Positions 24,872-34,720 of a stretch of 64,000 bases of DNA are shown here, piece after piece. The notes under the pieces were generated by a model that saw only the letters and a program-made list of their open reading frames with translations, did not search any database and was not told where the DNA came from. The first letter of the stretch is position 1. Each line of letters begins with the position of its first letter. The position numbers were made by a program, and so were the translations under genes. Location: NCBI GenBank assembly GCA_030841085.1, contig JAVEDP010000004.1, positions 176,404 to 240,403 on the forward strand, read 5' to 3'. The stretch is from Pyrinomonadaceae bacterium. GTDB taxonomy: Bacteria > Acidobacteriota > Blastocatellia > Pyrinomonadales > Pyrinomonadaceae.

Positions 24872-26416
24872 TCATCTTCTCGATAGAAGAGGAAATGTTA
24901 TTTTGGGAAATATGAACTTGATCGGTCGCTCACGAGCCCACAATAGAATCAGATACCCGCAAATCAAGTTTTGAATAATTCCGCCAAACATTATCTCAGC
25001 GCTGGATCCAATGCCGTTAAGAAAGTAAACAAAAAACGCCAGAAATACCGCCTGGCCCCCGGGACCGGATATTTGGCCGCCAAACGAATACTGCATTGCA
25101 CCAATCAAGATTCCCTGGAACAACATTATCAAGACGACCCCGGCCCAACCGAAATTCATGAACGCTTCGCCGAGAATACTAACACCGAACGTTGTGGTCT
25201 TTGCTCCCTCTTCCGATGTTATTCCATAACTCACCGCGTAAAAACCATTTGCACTTCCCGCCACAGGCTTGTCTGGCCAAATGATTCGCGGAATGAGAGC
25301 GACCGCGAAAAACGAATACGTTTTTCCGTATTGGTAGGGAACGTCCGAAGGAGTCATCGAGTAGATGTGTGCAACCTGATGAATAAAGTCGGCCCGGTCC
25401 GAGGCGCTGGAGGTTGCTTCGGTAAGATCGCGTGCGCCAGTGAAAGTGTCTTGCCAATATTCGGCAGCGTTCTGAATCCAAAGCGTACCTTTAACGAGTG
25501 AAGACTGTTCGAAAGTATCCGAATTTTCTCCAATGGCTTGGCGATAATCTGATTTGACGGGTGACAGAAAAACGAATAGCAGCACCGTTACTACGATTGG
25601 CGCCACCGGAATTCGACGGGTGTAAAGCCATTTAACGACAAAAAATACTCCAAGCGGAATTAGCGCTTCTTCAAGAAAGCCGGAAGAAATTCCGCGCACT
25701 GCAACCAGAATAACTAGACCATACAGCCACACACCATAAAACTTTGATTCTTTACGACCATAATAGAGCCAGCCGAGTATGCCGATTACAACCAGTACTT
25801 GATTCTGCAACAAACGGAAAATCGAGGACAACGGCTGTTGGAACTCTGCCGGAATAATGCCCTGAAAGGTAAAGAGCAACGGCAGAAAAATTCCCACTAG
25901 TATGCAGTAGGTGACGGCTCTGGACTTTCTGAGAGGCAGATGGGCGACCGGAATAATCTTGCGATAACTGCTCCGCTGGAACCAATAATATCCAGCCTGC
26001 AACGCAACTATGCCCACGACTGCCATTGTCAAGGCAGCGATAACGTCACCAGAGTCCAAGTACTTAGTCTCGTTCCCCGCAAGCAAAAAGGTGTCGTCAT
26101 GTATGAAGGCCGGCACGGCAAACTGTAATGCATACGCAAGGCAGAAGATGGGCAGGCTGGGGAGTGAGTCTTCGCGAGCGGCCAGGTACCTGACCGAAGG
26201 GTAGACACAAACAACCGTTAGCAAAGCTGCCAGGAAGCCTTTCAACCAGGGAAAGTCATACTGTCCAAGGAACAGAGGTAGTGCCACCAAAAGACAAGCG
26301 GCTGCGACAAAGTAAAGCCTTATGATCCGCGTGTTAGATCCATGGCTGCTTTCATTATTGAAGGCCGCGCCCCGGCTGCTATTGCCGAGATGTACTTGAG
26401 AAATCATTGGGAACAA
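24872..26416 (-). CDS. Wzy-like oligosaccharide repeat-unit polymerase
   Basis: A 514-residue integral membrane protein with about 11-12 hydrophobic helices and a large periplasmic loop before the last third (around DLTEATSSASDRADF to YAVSYGITSEEGAKTT). Sequence similarity among Wzy proteins is low; the topology, size and placement among glycosyltransferases support a polymerase. It would join undecaprenyl-linked repeat units at the periplasmic face. It is distinct from the WaaL-like protein at 8102-9544. Confidence 0.7.
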   Translation of the reverse strand: MFPMISQVHLGNSSRGAAFNNESSHGSNTRIIRLYFVAAACLLVALPLFLGQYDFPWLKGFLAALLTVVCVYPSVRYLAAREDSLPSLPIFCLAYALQFAVPAFIHDDTFLLAGNETKYLDSGDVIAALTMAVVGIVALQAGYYWFQRSSYRKIIPVAHLPLRKSRAVTYCILVGIFLPLLFTFQGIIPAEFQQPLSSIFRLLQNQVLVVIGILGWLYYGRKESKFYGVWLYGLVILVAVRGISSGFLEEALIPLGVFFVVKWLYTRRIPVAPIVVTVLLFVFLSPVKSDYRQAIGENSDTFEQSSLVKGTLWIQNAAEYWQDTFTGARDLTEATSSASDRADFIHQVAHIYSMTPSDVPYQYGKTYSFFAVALIPRIIWPDKPVAGSANGFYAVSYGITSEEGAKTTTFGVSILGEAFMNFGWAGVVLIMLFQGILIGAMQYSFGGQISGPGGQAVFLAFFVYFLNGIGSSAEIMFGGIIQNLICGYLILLWARERPIKFIFPKITFPLLSRR

Positions 26417-26440
26417 AAATACCTTTACTCAAGCTATGAG

Positions 26441-27577
26441 CTATCCGACGGTTTCCAGTTGAGGCTTGTAATGCGTTGCCAACCGATTACCAATTAGATC
26501 CACCGGAAGACTGCCCTGTTCAAAGTAGCGAACAATCTTTTTCGCCGCTGCCGAGTAATCATACGGTTCGCTTTGGCAGCGCTCGTAACCTCGCTGTTGA
26601 ATCGCGTCCGTCGCCTCAGGCGACTGCAGAGCCCAATTGATTTTCTTAACCATCTCTTCGTTGTTTTCGAAAAGCAGAATTTCGCTTCGGTCATCAAAAC
26701 AGGAACGAACCTCGGCCGTGTCCTCATGCAACATAAGCGAACGAGTGGCGGGAATTTGAAAAGTCCTCGCTGTCGTCTGATCGCTCAACATCGGATCGCT
26801 ACTACTGGAAAGCAACCCAAGATTGACTTTCGAAGCACAATAAACAATCGACAACTCGTCTCCAAATGCGCCCGGTTTCAAATTCGAACCCAATTGTTGC
26901 TTGAATTTGCCGGACGCGTACTCCCACCCGACGCCATACACCTTAAGAGAAACATTTGGCGCATGTTCCAGCAAGTACGATAAGCGGCTTTCCTTTTCCG
27001 GTGACCAACAGCCGACAAAGCTGACATCACAACCGTAGTTCCTGATCATCTCGTCAGAGAGCGTAATGGGCCGATGCACTTCCGGATCAAAACCGTGACG
27101 AACATATTCGAGGTTTTGGATCGCGAAATGTTCAATCTCACGTTTCCCGTGGTATGACTTCGTGGTGAACACACAATCGTAATGTCGAAGCGCACCTGGT
27201 ATGTTCGGTCCGTGATCTTCGAAGCTAACGTCGGGATAAAAATTGAATACGGGTTTTTGGTAAAAGCGTACAGCCGCAACCGTTTCGGCCTTAACGAAGT
27301 AGCCTTTGAAAGCGAGAACAAAGTCGAATGATGCGTTAGCCGCCTTTTCCAATATGGCCCGGTTATAATCAGCGGCAAATAGCGGCAGGAACAACCGCCG
27401 CAGAATTCGCGACGCCTTTCCTTCCCAGCGAAATGGAATGTAGTCCTCTTCGTCGATCTCGATGATGGCATGGCCCAGTTTGCGAAATGCCTGGGCCAGC
27501 GCTCGGGCATCCGAACCCCACCACTTTGCAAAGCCGGGTGCAAGAATTGTGTAGTTTGCTGCGCGCGAAACGCTCAT
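26441..27577 (-). CDS. CgeB-like glycosyltransferase
   Basis: About 378 residues from ATG 27577, overlapping the upstream GT4 stop by 1 nt (TGATG); a start 10 codons upstream is possible. The SFDFVLAFKGYFVK region and the C-terminal ARTFQIPATRSLMLHE plus FENNEEMVKKI segments match the CgeB/DUF3880 glycosyltransferase family, first known from spore maturation but widespread in glycan loci. Its donor is unknown. Confidence 0.78.
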   Translation of the reverse strand: MSVSRAANYTILAPGFAKWWGSDARALAQAFRKLGHAIIEIDEEDYIPFRWEGKASRILRRLFLPLFAADYNRAILEKAANASFDFVLAFKGYFVKAETVAAVRFYQKPVFNFYPDVSFEDHGPNIPGALRHYDCVFTTKSYHGKREIEHFAIQNLEYVRHGFDPEVHRPITLSDEMIRNYGCDVSFVGCWSPEKESRLSYLLEHAPNVSLKVYGVGWEYASGKFKQQLGSNLKPGAFGDELSIVYCASKVNLGLLSSSSDPMLSDQTTARTFQIPATRSLMLHEDTAEVRSCFDDRSEILLFENNEEMVKKINWALQSPEATDAIQQRGYERCQSEPYDYSAAAKKIVRYFEQGSLPVDLIGNRLATHYKPQLETVG

Positions 27578-28749
27578 CACATCATTGAGGCCGGCAGCCA
27601 ACCACACTCACGGCAAATGTTGCTCGCCCACTCGGAGCTAGTCGGCACCACCGGCGTAATGCAACCAATGAACTCGTCCTTCCTTAAACGGTTCAGCATG
27701 ACCGTGATTGCGTTGGCGAGGCTCCCGTTGTTCCCGTCAACAATCTCAACCCAGAAGTTTGCGTTGAGAATCTCGCTCACGCCGGAGTCCTTGTGGACAA
27801 TTGTCGGTATTCCCCGGCTTAGCGCCTCAAGAGCAGGCAATCCATAACCCTGTACCGCAGGCATGAGGAAAAGATTTGCTCGGGCATACGCGGCGGCTAA
27901 CTGTTCGTCAGAGAGATGTCCAAGAAATATGGTCCGGTCTTCTAATCCTAACTCAATTGCCAAGTTCTTTAACGATTCGATCAGTGTTCCGTTGCCGACC
28001 ACCTCAAATTTCCAATCCCCTGCGTTAGTGCGCTCTTCGTCCCTAACCCTCGCTAACGCGCGCAGTATCCAGTCGATTCGTTTATTTGGCTCCAACCTCG
28101 AAACCGAGAGCATGCGCAGCGGCGAAGCCTTCCGAATGGGCGTCGAAGCAGGCTCCCTGGTTGAAACGCCAGGGCGGACCACGACAGCATCAACGTTATA
28201 GAGCACCCGCAATTCCTGCCGGATCCTTTCCGTCATCGCGATGACCTTGGAAGCTCGTCTCGCGCCCCTCCGATTCAAGCGGTGGACCAGCTCGGCGCGC
28301 ATTGCCCGTGCCGCGTTCACTGTAGGCAGCCGGTTAAAGTCCGCGAACCTTCGCGCGGACGGCGCATACTTGCTTAAATCGGCGGGTAACAAACTCGGCG
28401 GATCGGTTAGGTGCAAAACAAAAGGCACGGAAGGAGCTAAGCCCGAATAAAAGGCACTCTTGAGATCGAATAAGAGTGGTTGTGCTGCCTCGGTGAGCGG
28501 CCTTGATTTCAAAAGTCTTTTCAACGCCTTAGCCTCAAGCAAGGGGTTCCGCTTTGGCAGTAATTCCTGAATATCCAGTGGTCGATCAGAGTACTGTTGT
28601 ACGTCTATAGTTTGCTTGAAACACGCGACTCTGTGAGGAACATCCAGCTCATGAAGAAATCGAGAAAGATCGAGGACTAATCGCTCAGCTCCACCGAAGG
28701 CATCAATAAAGGGAATGAAAATGATCTTCTCGGCGGAAGCTTGGTTCAT
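27577..28749 (-). CDS. Family 4 glycosyltransferase
   Basis: A 390-residue GT-B enzyme. PFIDAFGGAERLVLDL is the N-terminal GGAE motif of GT4. The C-terminal half has MLSVSRLEPNKRIDW and MPAVQGYGLPALEALSRGIP, in which the first Glu of EX7E is replaced by Gln, an unusual change for a retaining GT4. The start overlaps the FkbM gene stop by 4 nt, so translation is coupled. Confidence 0.83.
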   Translation of the reverse strand: MNQASAEKIIFIPFIDAFGGAERLVLDLSRFLHELDVPHRVACFKQTIDVQQYSDRPLDIQELLPKRNPLLEAKALKRLLKSRPLTEAAQPLLFDLKSAFYSGLAPSVPFVLHLTDPPSLLPADLSKYAPSARRFADFNRLPTVNAARAMRAELVHRLNRRGARRASKVIAMTERIRQELRVLYNVDAVVVRPGVSTREPASTPIRKASPLRMLSVSRLEPNKRIDWILRALARVRDEERTNAGDWKFEVVGNGTLIESLKNLAIELGLEDRTIFLGHLSDEQLAAAYARANLFLMPAVQGYGLPALEALSRGIPTIVHKDSGVSEILNANFWVEIVDGNNGSLANAITVMLNRLRKDEFIGCITPVVPTSSEWASNICRECGWLPASMM

Positions 28750-29717
28750 TTGTGAGTGTCAGCGAGATAAAGAAAATTGTTGAGGCCATTTGCGATTCCC
28801 TCCTGGAGACTGCTCAGAGTCTCGCCTGTGTTTGCAGGAGCCGGCGTCGACGGAAGATAACCAAAGCTTCTTAAGAACTCGTCCAAGTCGTCGGGTCGAT
28901 AACCAAAACGCTCTGTGTGTCTGGCCTCGATCTCCAGCAAGATTGGAGGGTGAAATCGGGTCAATGTCTTTTCTGCGCCTCGAAATACCAGCAACTCGGC
29001 GCCCTCGACGTCGCACTTTATGAAATCGATTCGCTCAAGTGATTGCTCGACGACAAAAGTATCTAGTGTGGTCATGGGCACGTCCACGATGAGCGGAGAC
29101 AACTCATCGCTGCTGTTTCCCACAACCAGATGATCCATCGCTGAATAACTCGCGGTCATGCGAACATTCTTTAACTCATCTCCCAGTGCCTTACCGGTGA
29201 TCGTGATTCGATCACCGAATCCGTTACGCTCGACGTTGGCAGAAAGAATAGCTCGCGATGTTGGAACGGGCTCAAAGCTGTAGCTGTGGGATTTGGGAAA
29301 ATGTCGCGCTACACTTAATGAATACAGACCGCAATTGGCCCCGACATCAATAAATACAATATCTTCTCCCGGCACATTCGCTAGATGCGATAGGACGCAA
29401 TCAAGCTCGCGGGTTTCAAAATCCGATCCAAACTCCAAACCAAGGGCGCCCCCCTGAAGCTGTGGATCCCACAGGAACTCAATCCCGCCGTTACTCTGAA
29501 CGAAAGCTTTACTCCCCTCAAAGATAAAGGGTTCCAAACGAAGCCGCTCCTGAAGTTCCATCCCGGTTTTAACCCACCTTTGAAGTTCCCGTCGATTCCT
29601 GAAGTCAGGTTCGGTCAGCGTCCGATAACTGCGCCTAGCCACCTGATAGCCGGGAAGCATTCGTAACGCTTTTCTCAGCCGACGCTTTATCAAAATGAAA
29701 TCCGAGTAGACGCACAC
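28746..29717 (-). CDS. FkbM family methyltransferase
   Basis: A 323-residue protein. FIDVGANCGLYSLSVA is SAM motif I, YSFEPVPTSRAIL motif II, and IDFIKCDVEGAELLVFRGA the FkbM signature. FkbM enzymes O-methylate sugars and polyketides. A basic stretch (RRLRKALRMLPGYQVARRSYR) precedes the domain. Placed between glycosyltransferases, it probably methylates a glycan residue. Confidence 0.85.
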   Translation of the reverse strand: MCVYSDFILIKRRLRKALRMLPGYQVARRSYRTLTEPDFRNRRELQRWVKTGMELQERLRLEPFIFEGSKAFVQSNGGIEFLWDPQLQGGALGLEFGSDFETRELDCVLSHLANVPGEDIVFIDVGANCGLYSLSVARHFPKSHSYSFEPVPTSRAILSANVERNGFGDRITITGKALGDELKNVRMTASYSAMDHLVVGNSSDELSPLIVDVPMTTLDTFVVEQSLERIDFIKCDVEGAELLVFRGAEKTLTRFHPPILLEIEARHTERFGYRPDDLDEFLRSFGYLPSTPAPANTGETLSSLQEGIANGLNNFLYLADTHK

Positions 29718-29730
29718 GCGCGATGAAATT

Positions 29731-30999
29731 TCATTCTGCTAAACTGCACCTTGCGCGCCCGTACAATTTACACAGCCTGGCTGCGGAACTCTCAATTGAA
29801 AATGCTGAATTCATTACTGCAGAGTTTGCAGTGAAGGAGTCTTCACCGGGTAACCTTATTAGCCTTAATGCCTCGTCAGCCCAATGCGATGCAGTTGAGT
29901 TCAAAGAGCAAAATTCAACCAGCTTTGGAACTATCACACATTCGCGTGGCGTGGTGTCTGAAGCAATCACACGCAATCCGGCCGCCTGTGCTTCAACGGC
30001 AACCATGCCGAGTCCTTCGGCGAGTGAGGGGAATAACAATAGGTCTGAACCCTGCATCAAACGCGGCACGTCGGAACGTAGACCGAGCAGACTAATTTTG
30101 TTCCCGAGTCCCCATCTATTCACTCTTGCTTCAAACTCAAGTTTCTTTGCGGCCCCATCACCGACCATCACGAACCGGATACGATCATCCTTAGCAATGC
30201 ATCGGCGCGCGATATCGAGCGCAAACTCAGGATTCTTATGGGTCATCAAGCGGCCCATATAGTGCCCCTCAGTTCCTTCAAGTCGCCCGACAAAAAGAAG
30301 AATCTTAGAAGTCGTCACCCAGCCGAGTTCGCTGCAGAGTTCTCGATGCGCTTCTTCGTGACTGCCCTGATATCTCGTGACATCAAAACCGCAGTGCGCG
30401 GCTCCGATATTCATGCCTGGGTAATCGTCCGATCGGAACCCGTATTCGTTAAGCACTTGCAAGGATGTACCCATGATGTCGGTTGCGAAATATTTCAGAA
30501 GATACTTGGCGGTCTTACTTGTAAGGCCACGTAAGGGATCGGTGACATAATTCGTGATATGCAACACTGGATTATGGACGTGCGCGATCCGGACCGCTGG
30601 CAAGTGACCTGCTCCGAACAGAAAATGCAGGCCTGCCATATAGTCTTGATGATCATGGATAGCATCGTAATTTCCAGAGACCAAGATCGTTCTGAACGCA
30701 CGAACAAAACTCGGTAGAGTGCGGCGTGTGAACGGAACATAAAGCAAACGCGCGCCTAAAGCTGCAGCCTCATCATCAAATATTGCTTTTTGGCCACCGG
30801 TTAACAAGACATCGAACTTAACTCTCAAGGGAGCATATTCATTTTGGTCGTGAAAATATTTCAACAGCGACATCAGCCAGGTTTCCGCGCCGCCCATTCC
30901 TAAGCCGTGAAACACTTGCAAGACCCGTAGCTCTCGCGTTGCGACCTCCTGCGCTACTTGCGCCGGATCGTAGAAAGAATGAATTGAAACCGCAGCCAT
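29731..30999 (-). CDS. Family 4 glycosyltransferase (EpsF-like)
   Basis: A 422-residue GT-B enzyme with HGLGMGGAETWLM (N-terminal glycine loop), ILLFVGRLEGTEGH and FPSLAEGLGMVAVEAQAAGL (EX7E). It is similar to the protein at 31950-33128 in length and key segments (GAETWLMSLLKYF versus GAVENWLFRMLAA), suggesting the two arose by duplication. It lies 5 nt from the neighbouring GT-A-like gene. Confidence 0.85.
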   Translation of the reverse strand: MAAVSIHSFYDPAQVAQEVATRELRVLQVFHGLGMGGAETWLMSLLKYFHDQNEYAPLRVKFDVLLTGGQKAIFDDEAAALGARLLYVPFTRRTLPSFVRAFRTILVSGNYDAIHDHQDYMAGLHFLFGAGHLPAVRIAHVHNPVLHITNYVTDPLRGLTSKTAKYLLKYFATDIMGTSLQVLNEYGFRSDDYPGMNIGAAHCGFDVTRYQGSHEEAHRELCSELGWVTTSKILLFVGRLEGTEGHYMGRLMTHKNPEFALDIARRCIAKDDRIRFVMVGDGAAKKLEFEARVNRWGLGNKISLLGLRSDVPRLMQGSDLLLFPSLAEGLGMVAVEAQAAGLRVIASDTTPRECVIVPKLVEFCSLNSTASHWADEALRLIRLPGEDSFTANSAVMNSAFSIESSAARLCKLYGRARCSLAE

Positions 31000-31004
31000 C
31001 GATT

Positions 31005-31946
31005 TTACTTTGAATTAAAGGAGCCCGCTGCCGCGCGACCCAATGCCAGCTTTTGAGAATCTGGCCTTGATGTAAGCAAACGGCGCCTTGTCTGCGCCTT
31101 AAGGTCGGAGGCTTGTTTGCTAAAGTTCCGCCAACCTCTCAACAACATGCCCATAGATATTCGCGAATAATAGTAGTTCTCAAAAAAACTTAGTATGTCC
31201 GATCGGATCATCGCGCTGATTCGCGGTCGCGTCAGGCCCGCCCAGTGAATAACATTTAAATAAGGCGAAGCGTGATTGAATTTCTCAATGTCGATGTCGT
31301 CAATGCCGTAACCCGGCCAACGCATGAATGCCTCGCCCGCAATCGTCAACTCACCAGCAGCGGCCTTCTTCAAAAGCACGTAGTTCAGAATTCCCTGTTC
31401 GCCATTCTTAAATATTTCTGGGTGCCTAAGTGACGGCGGACTCGTTTCCCAATTCACTCCGCTGAAATCTTCGCGCCGCAGCAGGCCGCCAGTGGCCACA
31501 TATTGCCCGGTATTGAACGTATCGCCCCGATAGACAAAGCCCGAATCAACTTCCCTCAGCTTATTGAGATCGAAATAGATTTCTTTCACACGCTGAGCGG
31601 TCTGCTTTTCGAAGTGAACCACAAAATCTTCCGAGAACTGATCGAGCCGATCCAGGACTCTGCCAGTAAAGACCGTGTCGGAATCGAGCACCAGAAAGCG
31701 GCTTCCTTCGTCACGAAAGACCGGTTCAAGCTTTGACATACCCCAACCGAAGATGCGGTTTGAAGTATCAAAAACTCTGACATTCCAAGTGCGTTCCAGT
31801 TCGGCAGTTGAAAAGTCTCCGTTAAAGAGATCTTTGATTAGATAGATCGGGATTTCGGGATACCAGTAACGAATGCTGGCAAGGCATATTCTCGTTAATC
31901 GCAAATCATGTTTGTGGCAGGCGATGTAAACCTTGTCGATTTTCAT
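31005..31946 (-). CDS. Putative GT-A-fold glycosyltransferase
   Basis: A 313-residue protein starting KVYIACHKHDLRLTRICLASI, which is typical of the first strand-helix of GT-A enzymes, with a metal-binding FLVLDSDTVFTG (DXD) near residues 88-99. No named family is certain; GT8-like or a DUF-type capsular transferase are options. It lies between two EpsF-like GT4 genes with gaps of 3 and 5 nt, so all three are co-translated from one message. Confidence 0.65.
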   Translation of the reverse strand: MKIDKVYIACHKHDLRLTRICLASIRYWYPEIPIYLIKDLFNGDFSTAELERTWNVRVFDTSNRIFGWGMSKLEPVFRDEGSRFLVLDSDTVFTGRVLDRLDQFSEDFVVHFEKQTAQRVKEIYFDLNKLREVDSGFVYRGDTFNTGQYVATGGLLRREDFSGVNWETSPPSLRHPEIFKNGEQGILNYVLLKKAAAGELTIAGEAFMRWPGYGIDDIDIEKFNHASPYLNVIHWAGLTRPRISAMIRSDILSFFENYYYSRISMGMLLRGWRNFSKQASDLKAQTRRRLLTSRPDSQKLALGRAAAGSFNSK

Positions 31947-31949
31947 TCG

Positions 31950-33128
31950 CTAAGCAACGTCGGAATAAAGCGCTAGCAGACTGTTTAAGGCCTGCTCGGT
32001 CGAAAAGCATGAGGACTCGATTCGTGCCAGGCAGTTCTCTCTTGAAATAGGGGGCCTTGAAAGGGATTTGGAAACCGCTTCCGCCCAAACCTGAGCGCCT
32101 GCAGCGAGTGGCACGAAATCGAAGAGTTCGGGGATAACCTGAACATCGGCGGTGATGCTTGGGGACGCAACAATCGGCAGTCCTGCCGCCTGCGCCTCGA
32201 CCAACACCAAGCCCAAACCTTCTTTCGGTTCCTCTAGCCTGGGGAAGACAAGAACGTCAGACATGCGCATGAGCGTCGGGGTGTCGTCACGCCAGCCGAG
32301 CGTTCTTACTCTATCGCCAATACCCCTCTCTTTTGCCAGATGATTAACCCGGCTCTCCAACTCTCCAGCGCCCGCAAAGATCGCCACTATCGACTCATCA
32401 GCTTTCGCCAACTCCGCAACAACTTCCACGACGAACAGTGGATTTTTTATCGGTACCATCCGGCCAGCAAAAAGCAGCACCTTCGCGTTTGGCAAAAACC
32501 CTAGGCTGGCGCGAAACTCCTCACGCGAACATGTCAGCTCATGAAATCGCGAAGTGTCGATGCCGTAGTACACAACTCTATCTCTATTCGTTTGAGAGCC
32601 GCCATTACGAGTAAAATTTTTAAGCGCCTCTTGAGAAATTCCAACCACATTATCGGCGAGACGGAGACAGCTTTGTCTCATAGGCTCTTTCAATAAGAAT
32701 TGCTTGAACGGGTTTGGAGTCAACAATCCCTCATCTGTGTTGTGTACGTGCACAATTCTTTTACGAATCGGAAGTCCTGATGCAGCCCAAAGATAAATCG
32801 CACTAACGAAATCATGATGACAATGAAGAATGTCATAGCGTCCATTTTTCATGACCGTTCGAAGGTGGGCAAAAAACAGACGTTTGTTACCAATCTCAAA
32901 AGGTGAGTACAGAACCTCTCCTCCAAGTGCCCTAACTTGATCATCCAATCGTCCGGGTTTGCCAAGCGTGCAAAAGAATGTCCATTGAAAATGTTCATGT
33001 CCCTTGGCGCGTGAGGCCGCGAGCATGCGAAACAACCAATTCTCTACCGCTCCGGTGTCAAGATTCTCAACGATTTGAAACAGCCGTAATTTCTCTGCAG
33101 ACGATGAATTCATGTGAGGTGCTGTCAT
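31950..33128 (-). CDS. Family 4 glycosyltransferase (EpsF-like)
   Basis: A 392-residue GT-B enzyme: NLDTGAVENWLFRML at the N-terminus, LLFAGRMVPIKNP, and EPKEGLGLVLVEAQAAGLPIVAS (EX7E) in the C-terminal half. Probable paralogue of 29731-30999. The start directly abuts the stop of the methyltransferase gene at 33129. Confidence 0.85.
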   Translation of the reverse strand: MTAPHMNSSSAEKLRLFQIVENLDTGAVENWLFRMLAASRAKGHEHFQWTFFCTLGKPGRLDDQVRALGGEVLYSPFEIGNKRLFFAHLRTVMKNGRYDILHCHHDFVSAIYLWAASGLPIRKRIVHVHNTDEGLLTPNPFKQFLLKEPMRQSCLRLADNVVGISQEALKNFTRNGGSQTNRDRVVYYGIDTSRFHELTCSREEFRASLGFLPNAKVLLFAGRMVPIKNPLFVVEVVAELAKADESIVAIFAGAGELESRVNHLAKERGIGDRVRTLGWRDDTPTLMRMSDVLVFPRLEEPKEGLGLVLVEAQAAGLPIVASPSITADVQVIPELFDFVPLAAGAQVWAEAVSKSLSRPPISRENCLARIESSCFSTEQALNSLLALYSDVA

Positions 33129-33839
33129 TCACGCAGCGGGTGAAAGATGCGCAGGTTTCACCGCCTCGACGTACAAGCTTTCCCAGGCATATTTCACATC
33201 ATCCAACGCTGCTATCTGTTTAGAGGCCTTGCCTTGCTGGTAAGTAACACGCGTCAACTCTGCAAAGCCGGCGCGTCTTAATTGATCTTCCAGTGTCTGC
33301 CAGTCGTAGATAAATTGGTGTTCGTAACGCTGGCGAAAGTAAGAGTTAACGGCATCCATCGCAAACCCTTCGCCATTGCCATTTCGTCGGCCGACCAACT
33401 CTGAAGGATTGTCAATGTAAGTCCTTAATAACTTTTCTCCGTCCGGCACGATCAATCGCAAACACCCTCCGGGTCTTAATACCCGAAGGCATTCTCTAAG
33501 GAGGGATTGGCCTTGCTGCGGGTTGAAGTGTTCAAAGACGTGTTCGCTAAATACTCCCTCGAAGCAATTATTCGGAAAAGGTAGCGGGCGATTGAAATCA
33601 ATAGCGAGATGAACATTCGTGTCTGCCCACCCGTCCACGTTAAACCAGTCACTGCTGGAGATTCCCCTAGGACCGCTTCCAAGATTAAGAAACCTTGGGG
33701 TAGTTTGAGCCAGTTGGCGTGTAACCCTTCGCTTCCTCAGGCTTAAGCGGTTGGTGACACGAACTAATAGAAAATGAAAATCCCATCGAACAACAGCCAA
33801 TGTGCGGTGACTAAAAAAATAAAGTAACAGCGTTTTCAT
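33129..33839 (-). CDS. Class I SAM-dependent methyltransferase
   Basis: A 236-residue protein. FLNLGSGPRGISS is motif I, followed by WFNVDGWADTNVHLAIDF and FEGVFSEHVFEHFNPQQ with LRVLRPGGCLRLIVPDGE. It is a Methyltransf_11-type enzyme often found in glycan clusters. Substrate unknown. Upstream of the ATG is a 75-nt AT-rich gap that could hold a promoter; none is clear. Confidence 0.78.
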   Translation of the reverse strand: MKTLLLYFFSHRTLAVVRWDFHFLLVRVTNRLSLRKRRVTRQLAQTTPRFLNLGSGPRGISSSDWFNVDGWADTNVHLAIDFNRPLPFPNNCFEGVFSEHVFEHFNPQQGQSLLRECLRVLRPGGCLRLIVPDGEKLLRTYIDNPSELVGRRNGNGEGFAMDAVNSYFRQRYEHQFIYDWQTLEDQLRRAGFAELTRVTYQQGKASKQIAALDDVKYAWESLYVEAVKPAHLSPAA

Positions 33840-33914
33840 ACATTAGCTCGACCATCGTAATCTTAATATACAAAGGCTCGCCAAAAGCACTTCGGAATTT
33901 ATCGGCCTTAAAAA

Positions 33915-34715
33915 TTATCCTGACTCTCCTGGCGTGACAATCACCGGCCCAACTCCGATTGGCTGCATCCAAAACCACGACATGCGCTCCGGGCGATACT
34001 CATTGAGTTCGTTCTCAATGTAAACGTTAGGCAAGAGTCGGGTGTGCAGTGACTGGAATGGGAAGTCCCTCACACTTCTTGTCTCCTGCCAAATTTCAGC
34101 AATACCGTGCGTCTCGGAAAAGCGGCCGCGAATAACATCAGACAGGCCGCGGTTCACAAAGTCGTGGAGTTCCACCAGAATAAACGCGTCCCGCAATTTC
34201 GGCAGCCGATCTATATCAAGGAGAGTTTCTTCATACCCTTCGACATCGCACACAATCAGGTGTTTGTCGCCGATCGCGAGAGCTTGTTCCAAATCCTGAA
34301 GCTCACACTTCCCCAAGATATTAACGCGGCTCTCGACATCGTTTCTTCTAGCCAACTCTTTAATCGCACGCTGACCAGACGGATCCGTCTCGAAAGCGGT
34401 AATGGCCGCCGATTTAAAACGACGTGCCATTCCAACTGCGTAGTAACCTTCGGCTGCGCCGATATCGATAACATGATCGATGTGTAGCAGGGATGCAGTT
34501 TCAATCACCGGATGAAGTTCACGCTCATAGATGCCTAATAGCTTCGGCACGTAAACACTCGCAAGCGAATGATCGATGTATTTAAGACCCTTGAAGGGAC
34601 CAGTGCGAACTCGTAATTTGGTCCTCTTCCGCACGAGTTCATTCAAATACCTGGGACCATAATTCCCAAGATGCCATTTCTCAGGAATGATCGCTCTCGC
34701 AAGACGCTTTAGCAT
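33915..34715 (-). CDS. FkbM-like SAM-dependent methyltransferase
   Basis: A 266-residue protein with HVIDIGAAEGYYAVGMA as motif I, ITAFETDPSGQRAI as motif II and HLIVCDVEGYEETLLD as the FkbM-type post-II signature. Shorter than the 28746 protein and clearly divergent from it. Expected to O-methylate a glycan unit. Confidence 0.75.
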   Translation of the reverse strand: MLKRLARAIIPEKWHLGNYGPRYLNELVRKRTKLRVRTGPFKGLKYIDHSLASVYVPKLLGIYERELHPVIETASLLHIDHVIDIGAAEGYYAVGMARRFKSAAITAFETDPSGQRAIKELARRNDVESRVNILGKCELQDLEQALAIGDKHLIVCDVEGYEETLLDIDRLPKLRDAFILVELHDFVNRGLSDVIRGRFSETHGIAEIWQETRSVRDFPFQSLHTRLLPNVYIENELNEYRPERMSWFWMQPIGVGPVIVTPGESG

Positions 34716-34720
34716 GTTTC